Shown: piece after piece, positions 1 through 10,467 of the stretch | Layout of the letters: every line of letters starts with the position of its first letter | Numbering within the stretch: the first letter of the stretch is position 1 | From: Ariolimax columbianus | Taxonomy: Eukaryota > Mollusca > Gastropoda > Stylommatophora > Arionidae | Direction of reading: 5' to 3' | DNA length: 64,000 nt | NCBI GenBank assembly: GCA_036924085.1 | Contig: JAVGWX010000008.1 | Coordinates: forward strand, 48,467,019-48,531,018 | Position numbers and translations under genes: made by a program | Notes under the pieces: model-generated | What the model was told of the DNA's origin: nothing | Database searches by the model: none | The model's input: the letters and a program-made list of their open reading frames with translations, nothing else

Positions 1-380
1 ATTGGTCCGGGTTCTTCTGGCTGTAGTGCAATGAAAGAATTCTTAGTAGACTCACCACTACATGAATCCCAGTATGGAGTTGCATCTCGTTGATTGAACG
101 AATGTAGCACAGTCTGTTTCCAGGTTAAGTGCTTGAACATAAGGCGGTGCCTTAACCACCATGTTGCGTCTGAGCCTTGCTGTAGCCTTCACAATCACGC
201 TAATTGAAGTCGTTATCTACACTGATTGCCTTAAGATGGGAAATGGTGGATAAACGCACAGCAGATCTTTGGAAGCAGCAGGTGTGCTGTTTCATAGAAA
301 AATTTTAAGATACCCCATGATTATAATATTAATAATAATTATGGTTGCCCTTCACAAGCAAAGATGACAATAGAATGATA
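1..380. other. Unassigned stretch
   Basis: No coding frame, tandem repeat or family member was recognised here. It lies directly 3' of the minus-strand LINE fragment that ends at 381, so part of it may be that element's 3' untranslated region. Confidence 0.3.
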
Positions 381-795
381 TTAATGCTGCGAAATATGTG
401 TATTATGGTGGCTGTAAAGACCAATCCTGAAACGGCAAACCTTGCCACATCCAGAGCACAAATGCCGGGAGCCGGCAGTGGAATCGTTGTGAGTATTTTT
501 ATTTCGGGCACCACGCTTTAGCTGAGCCTCCGCGATGGCTGCACTCTCTGTGATCTGAGCACCTGAAACGGTCGTCTGCAAGAATATCCCAATACGTGAC
601 GTCCTTGAAGCATTTCAGAGACACTTTCAAGGAGTCTTTGTAGCTTATCTCCTACCCTCCTTGTTGCTTCTGTCTGTTTTGAGCTCACCATATAACAACT
701 GCTTGGGTATGCGTTTATCTGGCATTCGAACAACATGTTCTGTCCATCCTAGCTGAGCCAATTGCAGAAGTGTATGGATACTTAACATATTAATA
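381..795 (-). mobile_element. LINE C-terminal fragment with zinc finger
   Basis: Reading the minus strand from about 785 gives a run ending TEHVVRMPDKRIPKQLLYGE. This is the conserved segment found after the RT domain in many animal endonuclease/RT LINEs. After a decayed stretch with stops, a 66-residue frame (581-381) ends in CSGCGKVCRFRIGLYSHHNTH read with C-x2-C-x12-H-x3-H spacing, a C2H2-like finger that closes such ORFs. The fragment is 5'-truncated and frameshifted, so it is inactive. The upstream half (683-795) belongs to a repeat that recurs at 3098. Confidence 0.75.
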
Positions 796-1070
796 TTGTT
801 AGGAATTTAAGATACACCAGAGTGCGTAAGCCGGCGATCCTGGATCTCCTATTCGCAAACGATCGGACCCTAAACCACTTGTTCAGAAAAGGTATGCAGT
901 CTGCCATGACGGAGTTTCGCGGCATGCAGAAACTTTGGTTTCACGATCAATACTACGGAAACGGAGGTACTATTCCAGCCTGCCTTTGAGGAGCCGTACA
1001 TCGATCCAAACTTTTCTGTACAGAACCAACGTTTCCAAGCAGTCGCTAGACTCATCAACCTAGGCAGTAC
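683..1070. repeat. 390-bp direct repeat R, left copy
   Basis: This block is nearly identical to 3098-3460; by eye the differences are scattered substitutions and a few small indels. It includes the minus-strand LINE piece ending in YGEL plus about 280 bp of unknown sequence, and runs straight into a 41-bp minisatellite in both copies. The two copies flank the LINE remnant at 1286-3097 as long direct repeats, which suggests a tandem duplication or unequal exchange. Confidence 0.85.
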
Positions 1071-1285
1071 CCTCACTAGACAGTCGCTAGACTCACAAAC
1101 CTCGGCAGTACCCTCACCAAGCAGTCGCCAGACTCACCAACCTAGGCAGTACCCTCACTAGACAGTCGCTAGACTCACCAACCTCGGCAGTACCCTCACC
1201 AAGCAGTCGCTAGACTCACCAACCTAGGCAGTACCCTCACTAGACAGTCGCTAGACTCACCAACCTAGGCAGTACCTTCACCAAG
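1045..1285. repeat. 41-bp minisatellite, first block
   Basis: About six units share the core CAGTCGCTAGACTCACCAAC followed by CTAGGCAGTACCCTCAC. Units ending CCAAG alternate with units ending CTAGA, so the true repeat is an 82-bp dimer. The same alternation occurs at 3450-3765. The final unit abuts the LINE fragment at 1286 without a visible boundary sequence. Confidence 0.9.
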
Positions 1286-3097
1286 GTGACACTCGAGCAG
1301 GGAGTACCCCAAGGAGGAGTACTGTCACCCACACTCTTCCTGGTGTATATAAACGACATTACAGAGAATATACCAAGAAGAGTCCATAGCCCAATGTTTG
1401 CAGACGATTTGGATATGTGGACCTCTGAAAATAATCTCACCATAGCAAGAAATCGAATGCAGCAGGCCCTAACATCGCTGGAAGAGTTGGCAAACCCATG
1501 GCTGGTCAAAATAAACGAGGAGAAAACCACATGTACAATATTCTCGCTTTCAATCAAACCCCAAAACAACAAATTAAGTCTAAATGGCAAATTCCTGCAG
1601 CAAAACGACAACCCAAACTATCTGGGAGTCACATTTGATCGGCGCATGACATGGAAAAGTCAAATCGAGAGAAACCGAATGAGAGCCAGACAAAGAATGG
1701 CTATCATGGGGAAAATTGCTGGCACAAGCTGGGGAGCAGACGAACGCATACTAAAGAAACTGTACACTGGAAGAGTGAGACCAGTTCTCGAGTATGGCAT
1801 TGCGGCATGGACAACAGCAGCAAAGGCGAACTTCGATAAAGTTAGCAAACTTCAAAACCAAGCCAAGAAAGTTATAACAGGAGGCATGAAGTCAACGTCA
1901 TTTGTAGAACTTGTAAAGATTACAAAACTGCAATCCATGACCGATAGAAGAGACTGCAGAGCCCAGCTGTAGTCAAAGAAACTCCGAAGACTGACTGACC
2001 ATCCAATGCACCAGAGACTAAACAATTTGGGAAATGGGAAACTAAAGCGGAGAAACTTTGCAGAAATAGCCAAAGCAAAGATGCACGAAGATCCCATAAA
2101 CGCACTAACAACACCAAAGCCCATCACCACTGTACGAAAACCTACCTGGAGGCAGGATATATTTCCAGAGGTGGTAGAAAATATACCAGATATTGGAAAC
2201 AAAAACTGCCAGACTGAAAAAGAAAGGAGAGATACTACCCTAAGCTTTATATCGAAAAACTACCCAAGCATGGATTGGGCCCATGCATACACCGACGGTT
2301 CTGTAACAAACAATACACAGAACGGAGGGGCAGGAGCATTCCTGAACCTACCAAATGGCAGAAAAATAACACTGTCATTCGCTACTGGTAAGTACACATG
2401 CAATTTCAGAGCGGAGGCAGAGGCACTGATGGCGGCAGTGGAAGAAATGGTGACACATAAAGAAAATTAAAGTCATACAGTCCTGCTTACAGATGCTCTG
2501 GCCGTAGTCACAGCGCTAAAAAGCCAGAAAAACACTGAGCTTAATGACTTAAGAGCAGTACTCTGTCAACTATGCCAGCAGTCCGCACCAAAAAGGGTAG
2601 TGGTACAGTGGGTCCCATCACATTGCAACATCCAAGGCAACGAGGAGGCAGAGAGACTGGCAAAAGAAGGTGCAAGACTACCACAAACAGATACTAGTAT
2701 GACGTACGAAGAGTCAAAACGGCTTATTAAAGCCAGATACATGACCAAATGGGAAACTGAACATACCGGCTACACCAAAAACGATGCTTAATACCAGTTG
2801 AACAGAAGAGAGCAGGTCGTTGTCTTCAGACTTCGCACTGGCCACAATAGACTGAGGTACCACCTATTCAACAAATTGAAGATAGGTGGTACCGACGAAT
2901 GCCCGTGTGGTACCAGGAAAATGACCGCTGAGCATCTGCTGCAGAACTGCCCGACTTACGAGGATCAGAGAGAGCAGATGTGGCCATCACCAGTGGAACC
3001 ACAAGACAAGCTCTATGGCAGTGTCGACAGCCTCAGGATGACCGCCGCTTTTTTCGAAAAAATAATGGTTCCTGTCCTACTGCGTACGATGAAGAAG
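1286..3097 (+). pseudogene. LINE ORF2 remnant: RT, RNase H, terminal Cys/His motif
   Basis: One reading frame runs through the whole interval but is broken by three in-frame stops (TAG at 1970, TAA at 2468, TAA at 2789). It starts inside the RT palm at QGVPQGGVLSPTLF, so the endonuclease and RT fingers are missing. The catalytic pair appears as FADD (residues 39-42 of the first piece) and the YLGV motif follows. The RNase H domain has YTDGS and RAEAEAL. Its last acidic position reads GNEEAERLAK, where family members usually have Asp. A CPCG-x8-H-x4-C motif closes the frame. The order RT then RNase H fits the I/Jockey superfamily. It is a dead 5'-truncated copy whose 3' end is cut by repeat R. 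Confidence 0.9.
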
Positions 3098-3460
3098 AGC
3101 TCACCATATAACAACTGCTTGGGTATGCGTTTATCTGGCATTCGAACAACATGTTCTGTCCATCGTAGCTGCGCCAATTGCAGAAGTGTATGGATGCTTA
3201 ACATATTAATATTGTTAGGAATTTAAGATACACCAGAGTGCGTGAGGCGGCGATCCTGGATCTCCTATTCGCAAACGATCGGACCCTAAACCACTTGTTC
3301 AGGTATACAATCTGCCATGACGGAGTTTCGCGGCATGCAGAAACTTTGGTTTCACGATCAACACTACGGAAACAGAGGTACTATTCCAGCCTGCCTTCGA
3401 GGAGCCGTACATCGATCCAAACATTTCTGTACAGAACCAATGTTTCCAAGCAGTCGCTAG
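3098..3460. repeat. 390-bp direct repeat R, right copy
   Basis: This is the second copy of the block at 683-1070. Its first 107 bp encode on the minus strand the LINE segment TEHVVRMPDKRIPKQLLYGE. The homology to the left copy stops exactly at the GEL codons, where the sequence passes into the 3' end of the 1286-3097 LINE. The junction therefore joins two LINEs of different families and opposite strands. Confidence 0.85.
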
Positions 3461-3766
3461 ACTCACCAACCTAGGCAGTACCCTCACTAGACAGTCGCTA
3501 GACTCACCAACCTCGGCAGTATCCTCACCAAGCAGTCGCTAGACTCACCAACCTAGGCAGTACCCTCACTAGACAGTCGCTAAACTCACCAACCTAGGCA
3601 GTACCCTCACCAAGCAGTCGCTAGACTCACCAACCTAGGCAGTACCCTCACTAGACAGTCGCTAGACTCACCAACCTACGCAGTACCCTCACCAGGCAGT
3701 CGCTAGCCTCACCTACTTAGGAAGTGCCCTCACTAGGCAGTCGCTATCTTCACCGACATAGGCAGT
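3450..3766. repeat. 41-bp minisatellite, second block
   Basis: About seven to eight units have the same consensus and the same alternating CCAAG/CTAGA ends as the block at 1045-1285. Later units drift (CTACTTAGGAAG, CGACATAGG). A tRNA-type SINE interrupts the array at 3767. Confidence 0.9.
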
Positions 3767-4029
3767 AAAGTAAAGTATCCCATAGCATTACTGCCGTAGG
3801 GGTGTGAGGCGTTAGCGATCTCACATTTCAAAGGCTCGGCTTTATGAGGGCGGTAGCCATCTCCTTTCCCTCGCCGCTTTTACTTCCCGGACTGAACCGG
3901 TACTCATTTAAGGCTGGGTCGACCCGTGTGCCATTGCAGTCTGAAAAAAACATTACCGCCTCAACTGAGGAATGAACCCAGGACCACTCAGATGCGAAGC
4001 CAGCGTGCTAACCACTGCGCTACGCGGCA
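3767..4029 (-). mobile_element. tRNA-derived SINE, family B
   Basis: On the minus strand the element begins CCGCGTAGCGCAGTGGTTAG, an A-box-like tRNA head, and continues to a B-box-like GGGTTCATTCC. A body containing CCATTTAAGGCTGGGTCGAC in the plus orientation follows. A second copy lies at 42714-42966 and a divergent one at 43796-44030. It sits inside the 41-bp array, and the flanks share GCAGTA, a short candidate TSD. It is non-coding and would depend on a LINE for movement. Confidence 0.8.
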
Positions 4030-4350
4030 GTACCCTCACCCATATAGGCAGTACCCTAACCAACCTAGGCAGTACCCTCACCAGGCAGTCGCTAGCTTCA
4101 CCCACATACGCAGTACCCTCACCCACATACGCAGTACCCTCACCCACATACGCAGTACCCTCACCCACCTAGGCAGTACCCTCACCACTTAGGCAGCACC
4201 CTCACCCACCTAGGCAGAATCCTCACCACCTAGGCAGTATCCTCACCAACCTACGCAGTATCCTCACCACCTAGGCAGTATCCTCACCAACCTAGGCAGT
4301 ACCCTCACCACCTAGGCAGTATCCTCACCAACCTAAGCAGTACCCTCACT
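4022..4350. repeat. 41-bp minisatellite, third block with 20-21 bp subunits
   Basis: The array resumes after the SINE, but with mixed unit lengths. Several units are only about 20-21 bp (for example ACCCACATACGCAGTACCCTC), as though the internal CAGTCGCTAG half had been lost. This looks like erosion or re-expansion of the same minisatellite. Confidence 0.85.
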
Positions 4351-4640
4351 AGAGTGGCGAATATCGACAGTGAGGTTATTAACAGGAAGGCTGAGGCGAG
4401 CTCTGTGTTTGAGAGGCTCCAGTCAAACCTCTAGAATCGACAAGGCATCGATGTCGCCATTATGATAAACGTGCATCGTGATGTGGTATTATCCACCCTG
4501 CTGCGCGCCCGTGAGACATGGACTGTATGTAGCCGACATACCAGCCAGCTCAATCGTTTTCACTTGAGCTGTCTGGGTATGTTGCTCAGGATTGGGTGGG
4601 AGGACAACATGTCTAATTCTGCCCATGGTCAACTTAAATA
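4351..4640 (+). mobile_element. LINE RT C-terminal fragment
   Basis: The plus strand translates to SSVFERLQSNL, a stop, then LLRARETWTVCSRHTSQLNR. This matches the post-RT segment of animal LINEs (usually a LLYG-CETWTVY-like motif followed by LNxFHL). A stop and substitutions show that it is dead. It continues to roughly GWEDNMSNSAHGQL. Confidence 0.7.
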
Positions 4641-4719
4641 AACTAACATGGATCAGGAAAGAAGAAAAAGCATACAAGTAGATTTATACATCCTTAAATT
4701 CTTCCTCTTCTGGTTTTTG

Positions 4720-5245
4720 CATATGTGATGTTGACATGCTTCTAGTGATCACATCACTTTGATCTCCACCAATGCTCTTCAACCTTTTTATACTTGACGC
4801 GCCCATTGTGATAACTTTTGTGAAGCTAAATTCTCCTTACCGCTGACTAAAATCTAAATTAAAGAAAATTCCGCCCACTGAGTCTGTATATTTTGGATGC
4901 TTTTAATCACCATTTAGCATGACTTTTGCAGAGCGTTGCTCACATCACAGTCTTACAAAAACTTGATCTCTTGTCAAATATCCAGCCTGTTCCTAGGTCC
5001 TGTTCAAGCAGTCCTTGTTATCTTGGTACAATCATCTTCTTGGTCTGCCTATGCCACTTGTGTCTAGCACCATGCCTTCCATTATCGCTCTCTATAGACC
5101 GTTTTTCCTTTTGAATTTATTAACCAGTTCTCCTCTATGCCACTTATCGAATCTCTGTATTCTTCGATTTTTCGGTCAAGAATATTCGAAAATCCTTTCT
5201 AAAATGTTTCGACTAGAAGGACTCAAACATCCACTGAGGTTTTTG
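4720..5245 (-). mobile_element. LINE 3' fragment with 3' UTR
   Basis: Minus-strand pieces read EELVNKF, AIMEGMVLDTSGIGRPRR and LYQDNKDCL, equivalent to the C-terminal GKRGRGRPRRRW region of the LINEs at 7632-8010 and 21335-21790. The segment 4740-4880 matches, in reverse complement, the sequence downstream of the LINE at 46500-47400 (shared CTTCACAAAAGTTAT), so it is the family's 3' UTR. The coding part is heavily frameshifted. Confidence 0.65.
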
Positions 5246-5420
5246 GTAAATGTCTATGGTTCACAGCCGTATGCTGCTCAGCGAAAAATACAGATTCTCA
5301 AAATCGTCACTTCTATTTGTTTTCTAGTTATCTGAGATAGTTTTCTCAGGTTGTGCTTTTTAATACAGCATGTATTTATGTAATTATTCTGCTACGGCCC
5401 ATCTGAGACCTAAAATCACA
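5246..5420. other. Unassigned spacer
   Basis: No repeat or coding similarity was recognised between two minus-strand LINE fragments. Confidence 0.3.
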
Positions 5421-5650
5421 ATCTCCCACTGGCAGGTGTTATCGGTCAGGCTAAAGAGCACTGATCTACACGGTCAGACTTGTTCCTGTGATAAACCCAA
5501 ACCGTTGTTTGGAGCTTGTCGTCAGCGCTGTACCGTTGTGATTTCAGTGTTGGGTCATTCGGCCAGTGTATCTTCACTAATTGGCCATAAAGGGGACAGT
5601 CCTGTAACACATGCTCAGAAGGTTCCTGTATTTTCTTATAAATGTGTATT
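5420..5650 (-). mobile_element. LINE 3' end of the RNase H-bearing type
   Basis: The minus strand reads EPSEHVLQDCPLYGQLVKIH, then a WPND segment. This matches the terminal EH-x2-Q-x-CP motif at the end of LINEs such as those at 1286-3097 and 9540-13690. Only the last ~65 codons and a short 3' region remain. Confidence 0.6.
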
Positions 5651-5689
5651 TTTTTTTTTTAAATTAAGTAATTAAGTCACCTCAAATTC

Positions 5690-5950
5690 TTCTCCTTTCT
5701 AGACACTGTAGTCCGGTTTGTACGAGTCTGTCCTCACTCATAACTGTAATTCTGGAATCCATCTATCAGCTTTTTCGCTCTCTTTTGCATCTTCTCCAGC
5801 ATGTTTATATTTCCTCTACGATAAGGAATCTACACCTGTACACAGTACTCCAATCTAGGTCTAACTAATTATTTATGCAGTTTAACAATCACTTCCTTGC
5901 TCCTATGTTTAATTTCTTGTTATCATACCTAACATTGCATTTGCCTTTTT
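5690..5950 (-). mobile_element. CR1/L2-like LINE RT fragment
   Basis: The minus strand gives LEYCVQV, then GNINMLEKMQKRAKKLIDG, then SRKERRI and GDLIT. This is the well-known C-terminal RT segment of CR1/L2-type LINEs (family pattern: LEYxVQVWxPY, LExVQRRATKL, RRxRGDLI). It differs from the other LINEs here, so at least one CR1-like lineage is present. A stop after ERRI shows it is dead. Confidence 0.7.
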
Positions 5951-6344
5951 CACTGCTAGCTGGACGAGCCACAAAACAAAAGGGTAGCTTTACTTTGCTA
6001 AACATTTCGAAGTTTACCAACGACCGCTTTTTGTATGAAGACACTGAAATCTATAAACGAACTGTGCAGAGATTGAAATGTTTTCTAATCCGTCACGGCT
6101 TCAGCAGAGAAATGACGCATGAGAAGAGGTAGACCAAGTGTATACAATCAGGAAGCTTCAGGAACCATCAAAGTCTAGTCTTCCCCATTTACTGTGAAGG
6201 ACCGATCAGCTAAGGGATTGCCTGGAATTAGTTGAATTCTCAACAGAACAGAACGGTACCTAGCTCAAGGCAAACGTACCAGATTCAATACCGTGAATCA
6301 AGTGTTGCAGTAACTTGGCATATAACTTAGATCATTATTTCCAG
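5951..6344. other. Unassigned stretch
   Basis: An 85-residue open frame (5875-6132, plus) overlaps the end of the CR1-like fragment on the other strand and has no recognisable motif. Nothing else was identified. Confidence 0.3.
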
Positions 6345-6950
6345 GCAGTGGAACTTGACCAGCAGATACATCATGATATAAAGCCAGTCTCAGTCCAATA
6401 CATCATTACATAAAGCCAGATGTCTCAATCGCATACATAATGATATAAAGCCAGATATCTCAGTCGCATACATCATGATATAAAGCCAGATATCTCAGTC
6501 GCATACATCTTGACATAAAGCCCGTCTCAGTCGCATACATCATGATATAAGCCAGACGTCTCAGTCGCATACATCATGATACCAAGCCAGATGTCTCAGT
6601 CGCATACATCATGATATAAGCCAGACGTCTCAGTCGCATACATCATGATATAAGCCAGACGTCTCAGTCGCATACATCATGATACCAAGCCAGATGTCTC
6701 AGTCGCATACATCATGATATAAAGCCAGTCTCAGTCGCATACATCATGACATAAAGCCAGACGTCTCAGTCGCATACATCATAATATAAAACTAGATGTC
6801 TCAGTCGCATAAGTCATGACATAAAGTCAGATGTCTCAGTCGCATAATTCATGATAAAATAAAGCCGTATGTCTCATTCATATACCCAATAATATAAAAC
6901 CATATGTCTCAGTCGGATACTTCATGAAATAAAGTCATATGTCTCATTCA
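6345..6950. repeat. 35-bp minisatellite
   Basis: About 17 units of 31-37 bp follow the pattern CTCAGTCGCATACATCATGA then TATAAAGCCAGATGT. Small deletions (CCAGTCTC, ATAAGCC) mark sub-variants that recur in order, suggesting block duplication. The last units are diverged (TCATTCA). The array ends at the LINE starting near 6945. Confidence 0.9.
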
Positions 6951-8100
6951 ACAAGGAACTGTCCCCACAGCTTAGAAGGATACAAGGACTATCCCTATCC
7001 TTAAACATGACAACATGAAGCCAGGCAGTTACAGACCTATTAGTCTACTCGGCTGTGTGGGGAAACTAATGGAACGAATAGTTAACACTAGAATAGCCTG
7101 GCATATGGAATCAACAAATTTACTTATCCCCCAGCAAGCAGGTTTTCGTAGAAAAAGATCACCGAAAATCAGGTGAAATACATCTCGCTGCAGATCGAAG
7201 ATGCATTTCAAGAAAAAAAAGAAAACACTGGCAGTCTGGATAGACCTAGAAAACGCCTTTCATAAAATTGGGAAAAGCGAGTTAAAACTCAAAATACTGC
7301 ATGTACAAGTGGATCAGTGATTAACTAGACACCAGGACAGCAATGGTGCAACTCCAAGGACACCTTCAGCAAAAAGATGAAAATGGAACAAGGAGTTCCG
7401 CAAGGTGGAATACCTATGCTGTTCCTCATATATATCAATGATATAATCACATATATCCCCAAAAGAGTACACAGTGCACTATATGCAGATGACCTGGCAC
7501 TATGGACATTCGAATAGCTACACCTGTAGCTAGAAACCAAATTCAGGAAACCCTAAATAAAATACACATGGACAAAAAAATGGCAGATCGCTATAAACGA
7601 AACCAAAACCACGTTCACAATCTTCTCCCTATCTCCCATCGTCATCATCATGTAGCATGTCCTTTGTAAAACGTCGCTCCCATCACAGTCTGTCTGAAAG
7701 AAACTCGTTCCCTTGCCAAAACTCCAGCCTCGTTCACAGTCATACTCAGGCATTCCTGGATATCTTAGTACCATCGTCTTCTTGGTCTACCCCTTCCTCG
7801 TTTGCCTGGCTCCATACCTTCCATCACCGTTCTCTCGAGACCGTTGTGTCTCTTGATGTGACCAAAGTATTTGCATTTTCTGGTCATAATGGAATTGATA
7901 AACCAGTTCTCCTCTATGCTCAACTCTTGCCGAATGTCCACATTTGTTTTTTTCTCTGTCCAGGGCATTCTGAGGATCTTTCTGTAACATTTTGACTAGA
8001 AGGATTCGATTCTATCTTCCAAGCCACAAGAAATGATTCTAAAAGTAAATGGCCAGACTTTTCCGTTTGACATAAGTCCAACTTATCTGGGAATAACAAT
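6945..8100 (+). mobile_element. LINE RT remnant, interrupted by another LINE
   Basis: The plus strand encodes PGSYRPISLLGCVGKLMERI, IPQQAGFRRKRS and LAVWIDLENAFHK (RT motifs). A region equivalent to QGVPQGGV and YADDLALW follows in shifting frames. The element is broken at about 7631 and resumes at 8011 with ILKVNGQTFPFDISPTYLGI. Many frameshifts and stops are present. It resembles the RNase H-bearing LINEs at 1286 and 9540. Confidence 0.8.
7632..8010 (-). mobile_element. LINE 3' fragment nested in another LINE
   Basis: The minus strand reads RIL-x-MPWTEKKTNVDIRQEL, KCKYFGHIKRHNGLERTVME, GKRGRGRPRRRW, and ends WERRFTKDML followed by an ATG/GAT-type simple tail. It splits the plus-strand LINE at 6945-8100, and the flanks CTATCTCC and CTATCTTCC look like a TSD. 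Sister copies are at 4720-5245, 21335-21790 and 46500-47400. The element is severely 5'-truncated. Confidence 0.8.
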
Positions 8101-8262
8101 GTAATAACCAACCAACTGCCATAGCCGCTTACTTCGTGATAACCAACCAATTGTCACAGCCTCAGATTTCATTATAACCAACCAATTATCATAGCCGCAG
8201 ATTTCATTATAACCAACTAACTGTCACAGCCGCACATTTCATTATAACCAACCAAACACAAC
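8088..8262. repeat. 35-bp short array
   Basis: Four to five units carry the core AACCAACCAATTGTCACAGC then CGCAGATTTCATTAT. The array starts at the end of the LINE remnant. Confidence 0.85.
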
Positions 8263-8795
8263 ACACACAGATATGTCCCAAAAGCTCAACAACTACTATT
8301 ACAGCTGGAGATTAGAGAGAGAGATTACAGATTGAAGAAAATCAAACGCCTATGTCTGCATTTTACTATCATTGAGAGCACACAAAAACCATACCTCTAT
8401 TATTCCCTTATACTATATCGCGAATTATTTCTTTCAAATCTAGACGCTAATCCACTCTCAACTTGTTTCTGGACTGTGAGATGGAAAGACAGCAAGAAGA
8501 AATTGTCTGCCTGTTTGATTCCGTTATTTCAGTTTAGCCAGGTCACAGTCTCAGACAGACATACAGCCAATATGAGTCATATGTCAACTTTATGTGACAG
8601 ACGAACGAGATTAAACATCCATATAGTTAAACCAGATCAAAGACCACATGTAGAGACAAATAGACAGCGTTCTGGGAACATTTCAGATATGTCCAGAGGG
8701 AATGAGTTTAAATCTGCTTTGATTTTTTTCTCGTTTAATAAAAATGTGAAGGTCGGTCTGTATCAGACGTCTGCTCTCTGAAATCTTGCGTTTGA
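8263..8795. other. Unassigned stretch with a 149-codon open frame
   Basis: The open frame at 8332-8781 (plus) begins at a TTG rather than ATG and has no recognisable domain, signal peptide or family motif. It ends where the next minisatellite starts. I do not regard it as a supported gene. Confidence 0.25.
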
Positions 8796-9202
8796 AAATT
8801 CATATTACGAGATTGCGTCTTTTATTGTATGGTCATTTTACGAGATTACGACTTTTGTTATGGTATCAATTTGCGGGATTAGGACCTTTTTATGTGATGA
8901 GATTACGACTTTTTGTTATTGTGTTTATTTTACGAGATTACGACATTTTGTTATGTAGACATTTTGCAAGATTATGTATTTTTGTTGTGGGACCTATTTT
9001 TACAAGATATGATCTGTGTTAGGTGACCAGTTTTCGAGATTACGACTTTTTGTTACGTTAACAATACAATTTAAGGGATACGACTTTTTTGTTATGCAAC
9101 CATTTTACGAGATTACGGATTCTGTTGTGTGTTCATTTTTTTCAAGATCACGACTTTTGCTGAGTGACCAATTTACGAGATCACGACTTTTTGGTGGTGA
9201 CC
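8796..9202. repeat. Degenerate ~35-bp minisatellite
   Basis: About eleven degenerate units follow the pattern TTTTACGAGATTACGACTTT, TTGTTATG, then a GACCA or CAT variant. Identity between units is clearly lower than in the other arrays, suggesting an old array. Confidence 0.85.
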
Positions 9203-9540
9203 AGTTCGTATCTATGCTGCTTCGTCTACTCAAACTCTGGCTAAACCGTATCATGAACAAATCCAATTCCTTCGTTTTGCGTAGCAACTATTCACACCGC
9301 TATGCCACTCACTCATTCTTTGGCTCATCATCATCATATTCTAATTGTTCACTCCAGAAGGTGGATAGGGTCACAACATAATTTGTCCCCCTAACAGGAA
9401 GACTGCACTAAAGCATGTAGGTTGTAGATACGATTTTTATGATGCTGCGTCTTGCATTACGAACGTATAATTCCTAAAACATAATCCACCTGTGACGCCC
9501 TTGACCTTGTAAACAGTTTAATGAGGTGGGAGTATTCATT
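9203..9540. other. Unassigned spacer
   Basis: A short ATC-rich patch (around 9327-9336) is present. Otherwise nothing was recognised. It may include the 3' UTR of the minus-strand LINE that follows. Confidence 0.3.
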
Positions 9541-10173
9541 ATTCCAAGAAAAGGGTCAAGTGATCCACATTAGAGCCCTCAGGCTCCACATTGGGTGTTT
9601 CCAATGGATATGGAATCTTTGGAATCATGCTTTTTCTTTTATCTGTCTTCTTTCTTCTTTGCGTTCATGATATTTTGGTAATGCTATATCTGCAGGCCAG
9701 TCGCTATGATGAAGTATGTTGTCTTGACCAGGTTGGAGCGGTTGCCCCACAGCTTTTGTCTCAGCTCCGCACCCTCTGGCCAGGTCTTGCATCTCATTTC
9801 CCTGTAGATTGGGCATTCTTGTAGAATATGCTCAGGGTTCTGGCATCCTGTTCCACATGGACACTCATCGGTGTGTGAGATCTTCAGTCGGTATAGATGT
9901 TCTAGTAGTTTGCAGTGTCCAGTTCTCAGGCGAAATAAGGTAGTTTGTTGATTTCTTTAGAGTTGGTGAATTGGGTCTGGCGTACTGCTTATGTTTCTGT
10001 CTTCTTTCCATTGGTGTATATACTGATTTCTCATGATGTTCTTGATTTCTCTGTGTGGTACTCGATGATTAAATTGTGCTTTTTTGCTGCCCTCTTTTGC
10101 CAGAGCATCAGCTCTCGTTTCCCGTGATTCCGCAATGGGAGGGTAGCCACTGGGGCGCTATTGTTGAGGATCT

Positions 10174-10467
10174 CTAGAGTTTTCCCAGTTTTGCTCTGAT
10201 CTCTGATAACAGTGGTTCGTTGTTTGTTTTTTGTATTGTCTCTAATAGTTCTCTGCAGTACGTGAATACAGCTATTTTTGTTGGAGGTTGCCTTTCTGTG
10301 TGAAGTATATTCAGTGCTCGTAGGAGGGCCATCGATTCTGTTCTAAGGTTTGTGGACAACTTTCCTGTTGCGAGGGCCTCTTCTGTTATATTTCCTCTTT
10401 TGTGTCTTATGAATATGCCTCCTCCCCCGTTTCGGCCTGACCCCTCTGCTGAACCATCTGTGTACAC
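10174..10467 (-). pseudogene. LINE RNase H domain
   Basis: The 97-residue frame starts MYTDGSAEGSGRNGGGG (first catalytic Asp). It continues with LRTESMALLRAL (catalytic Glu) and VFTYCRELLETI, where family members normally have TDC or TDS. The second Asp is thus replaced by Tyr, which should abolish activity. The frame differs from that of the RT upstream, and a frame at 10765-10499 links the two. Confidence 0.8.

Noticed and set aside
8332..8781. 149-codon plus-strand frame
   Set aside because: It starts at TTG, has no motif, sits between two minisatellites and has no coding context.
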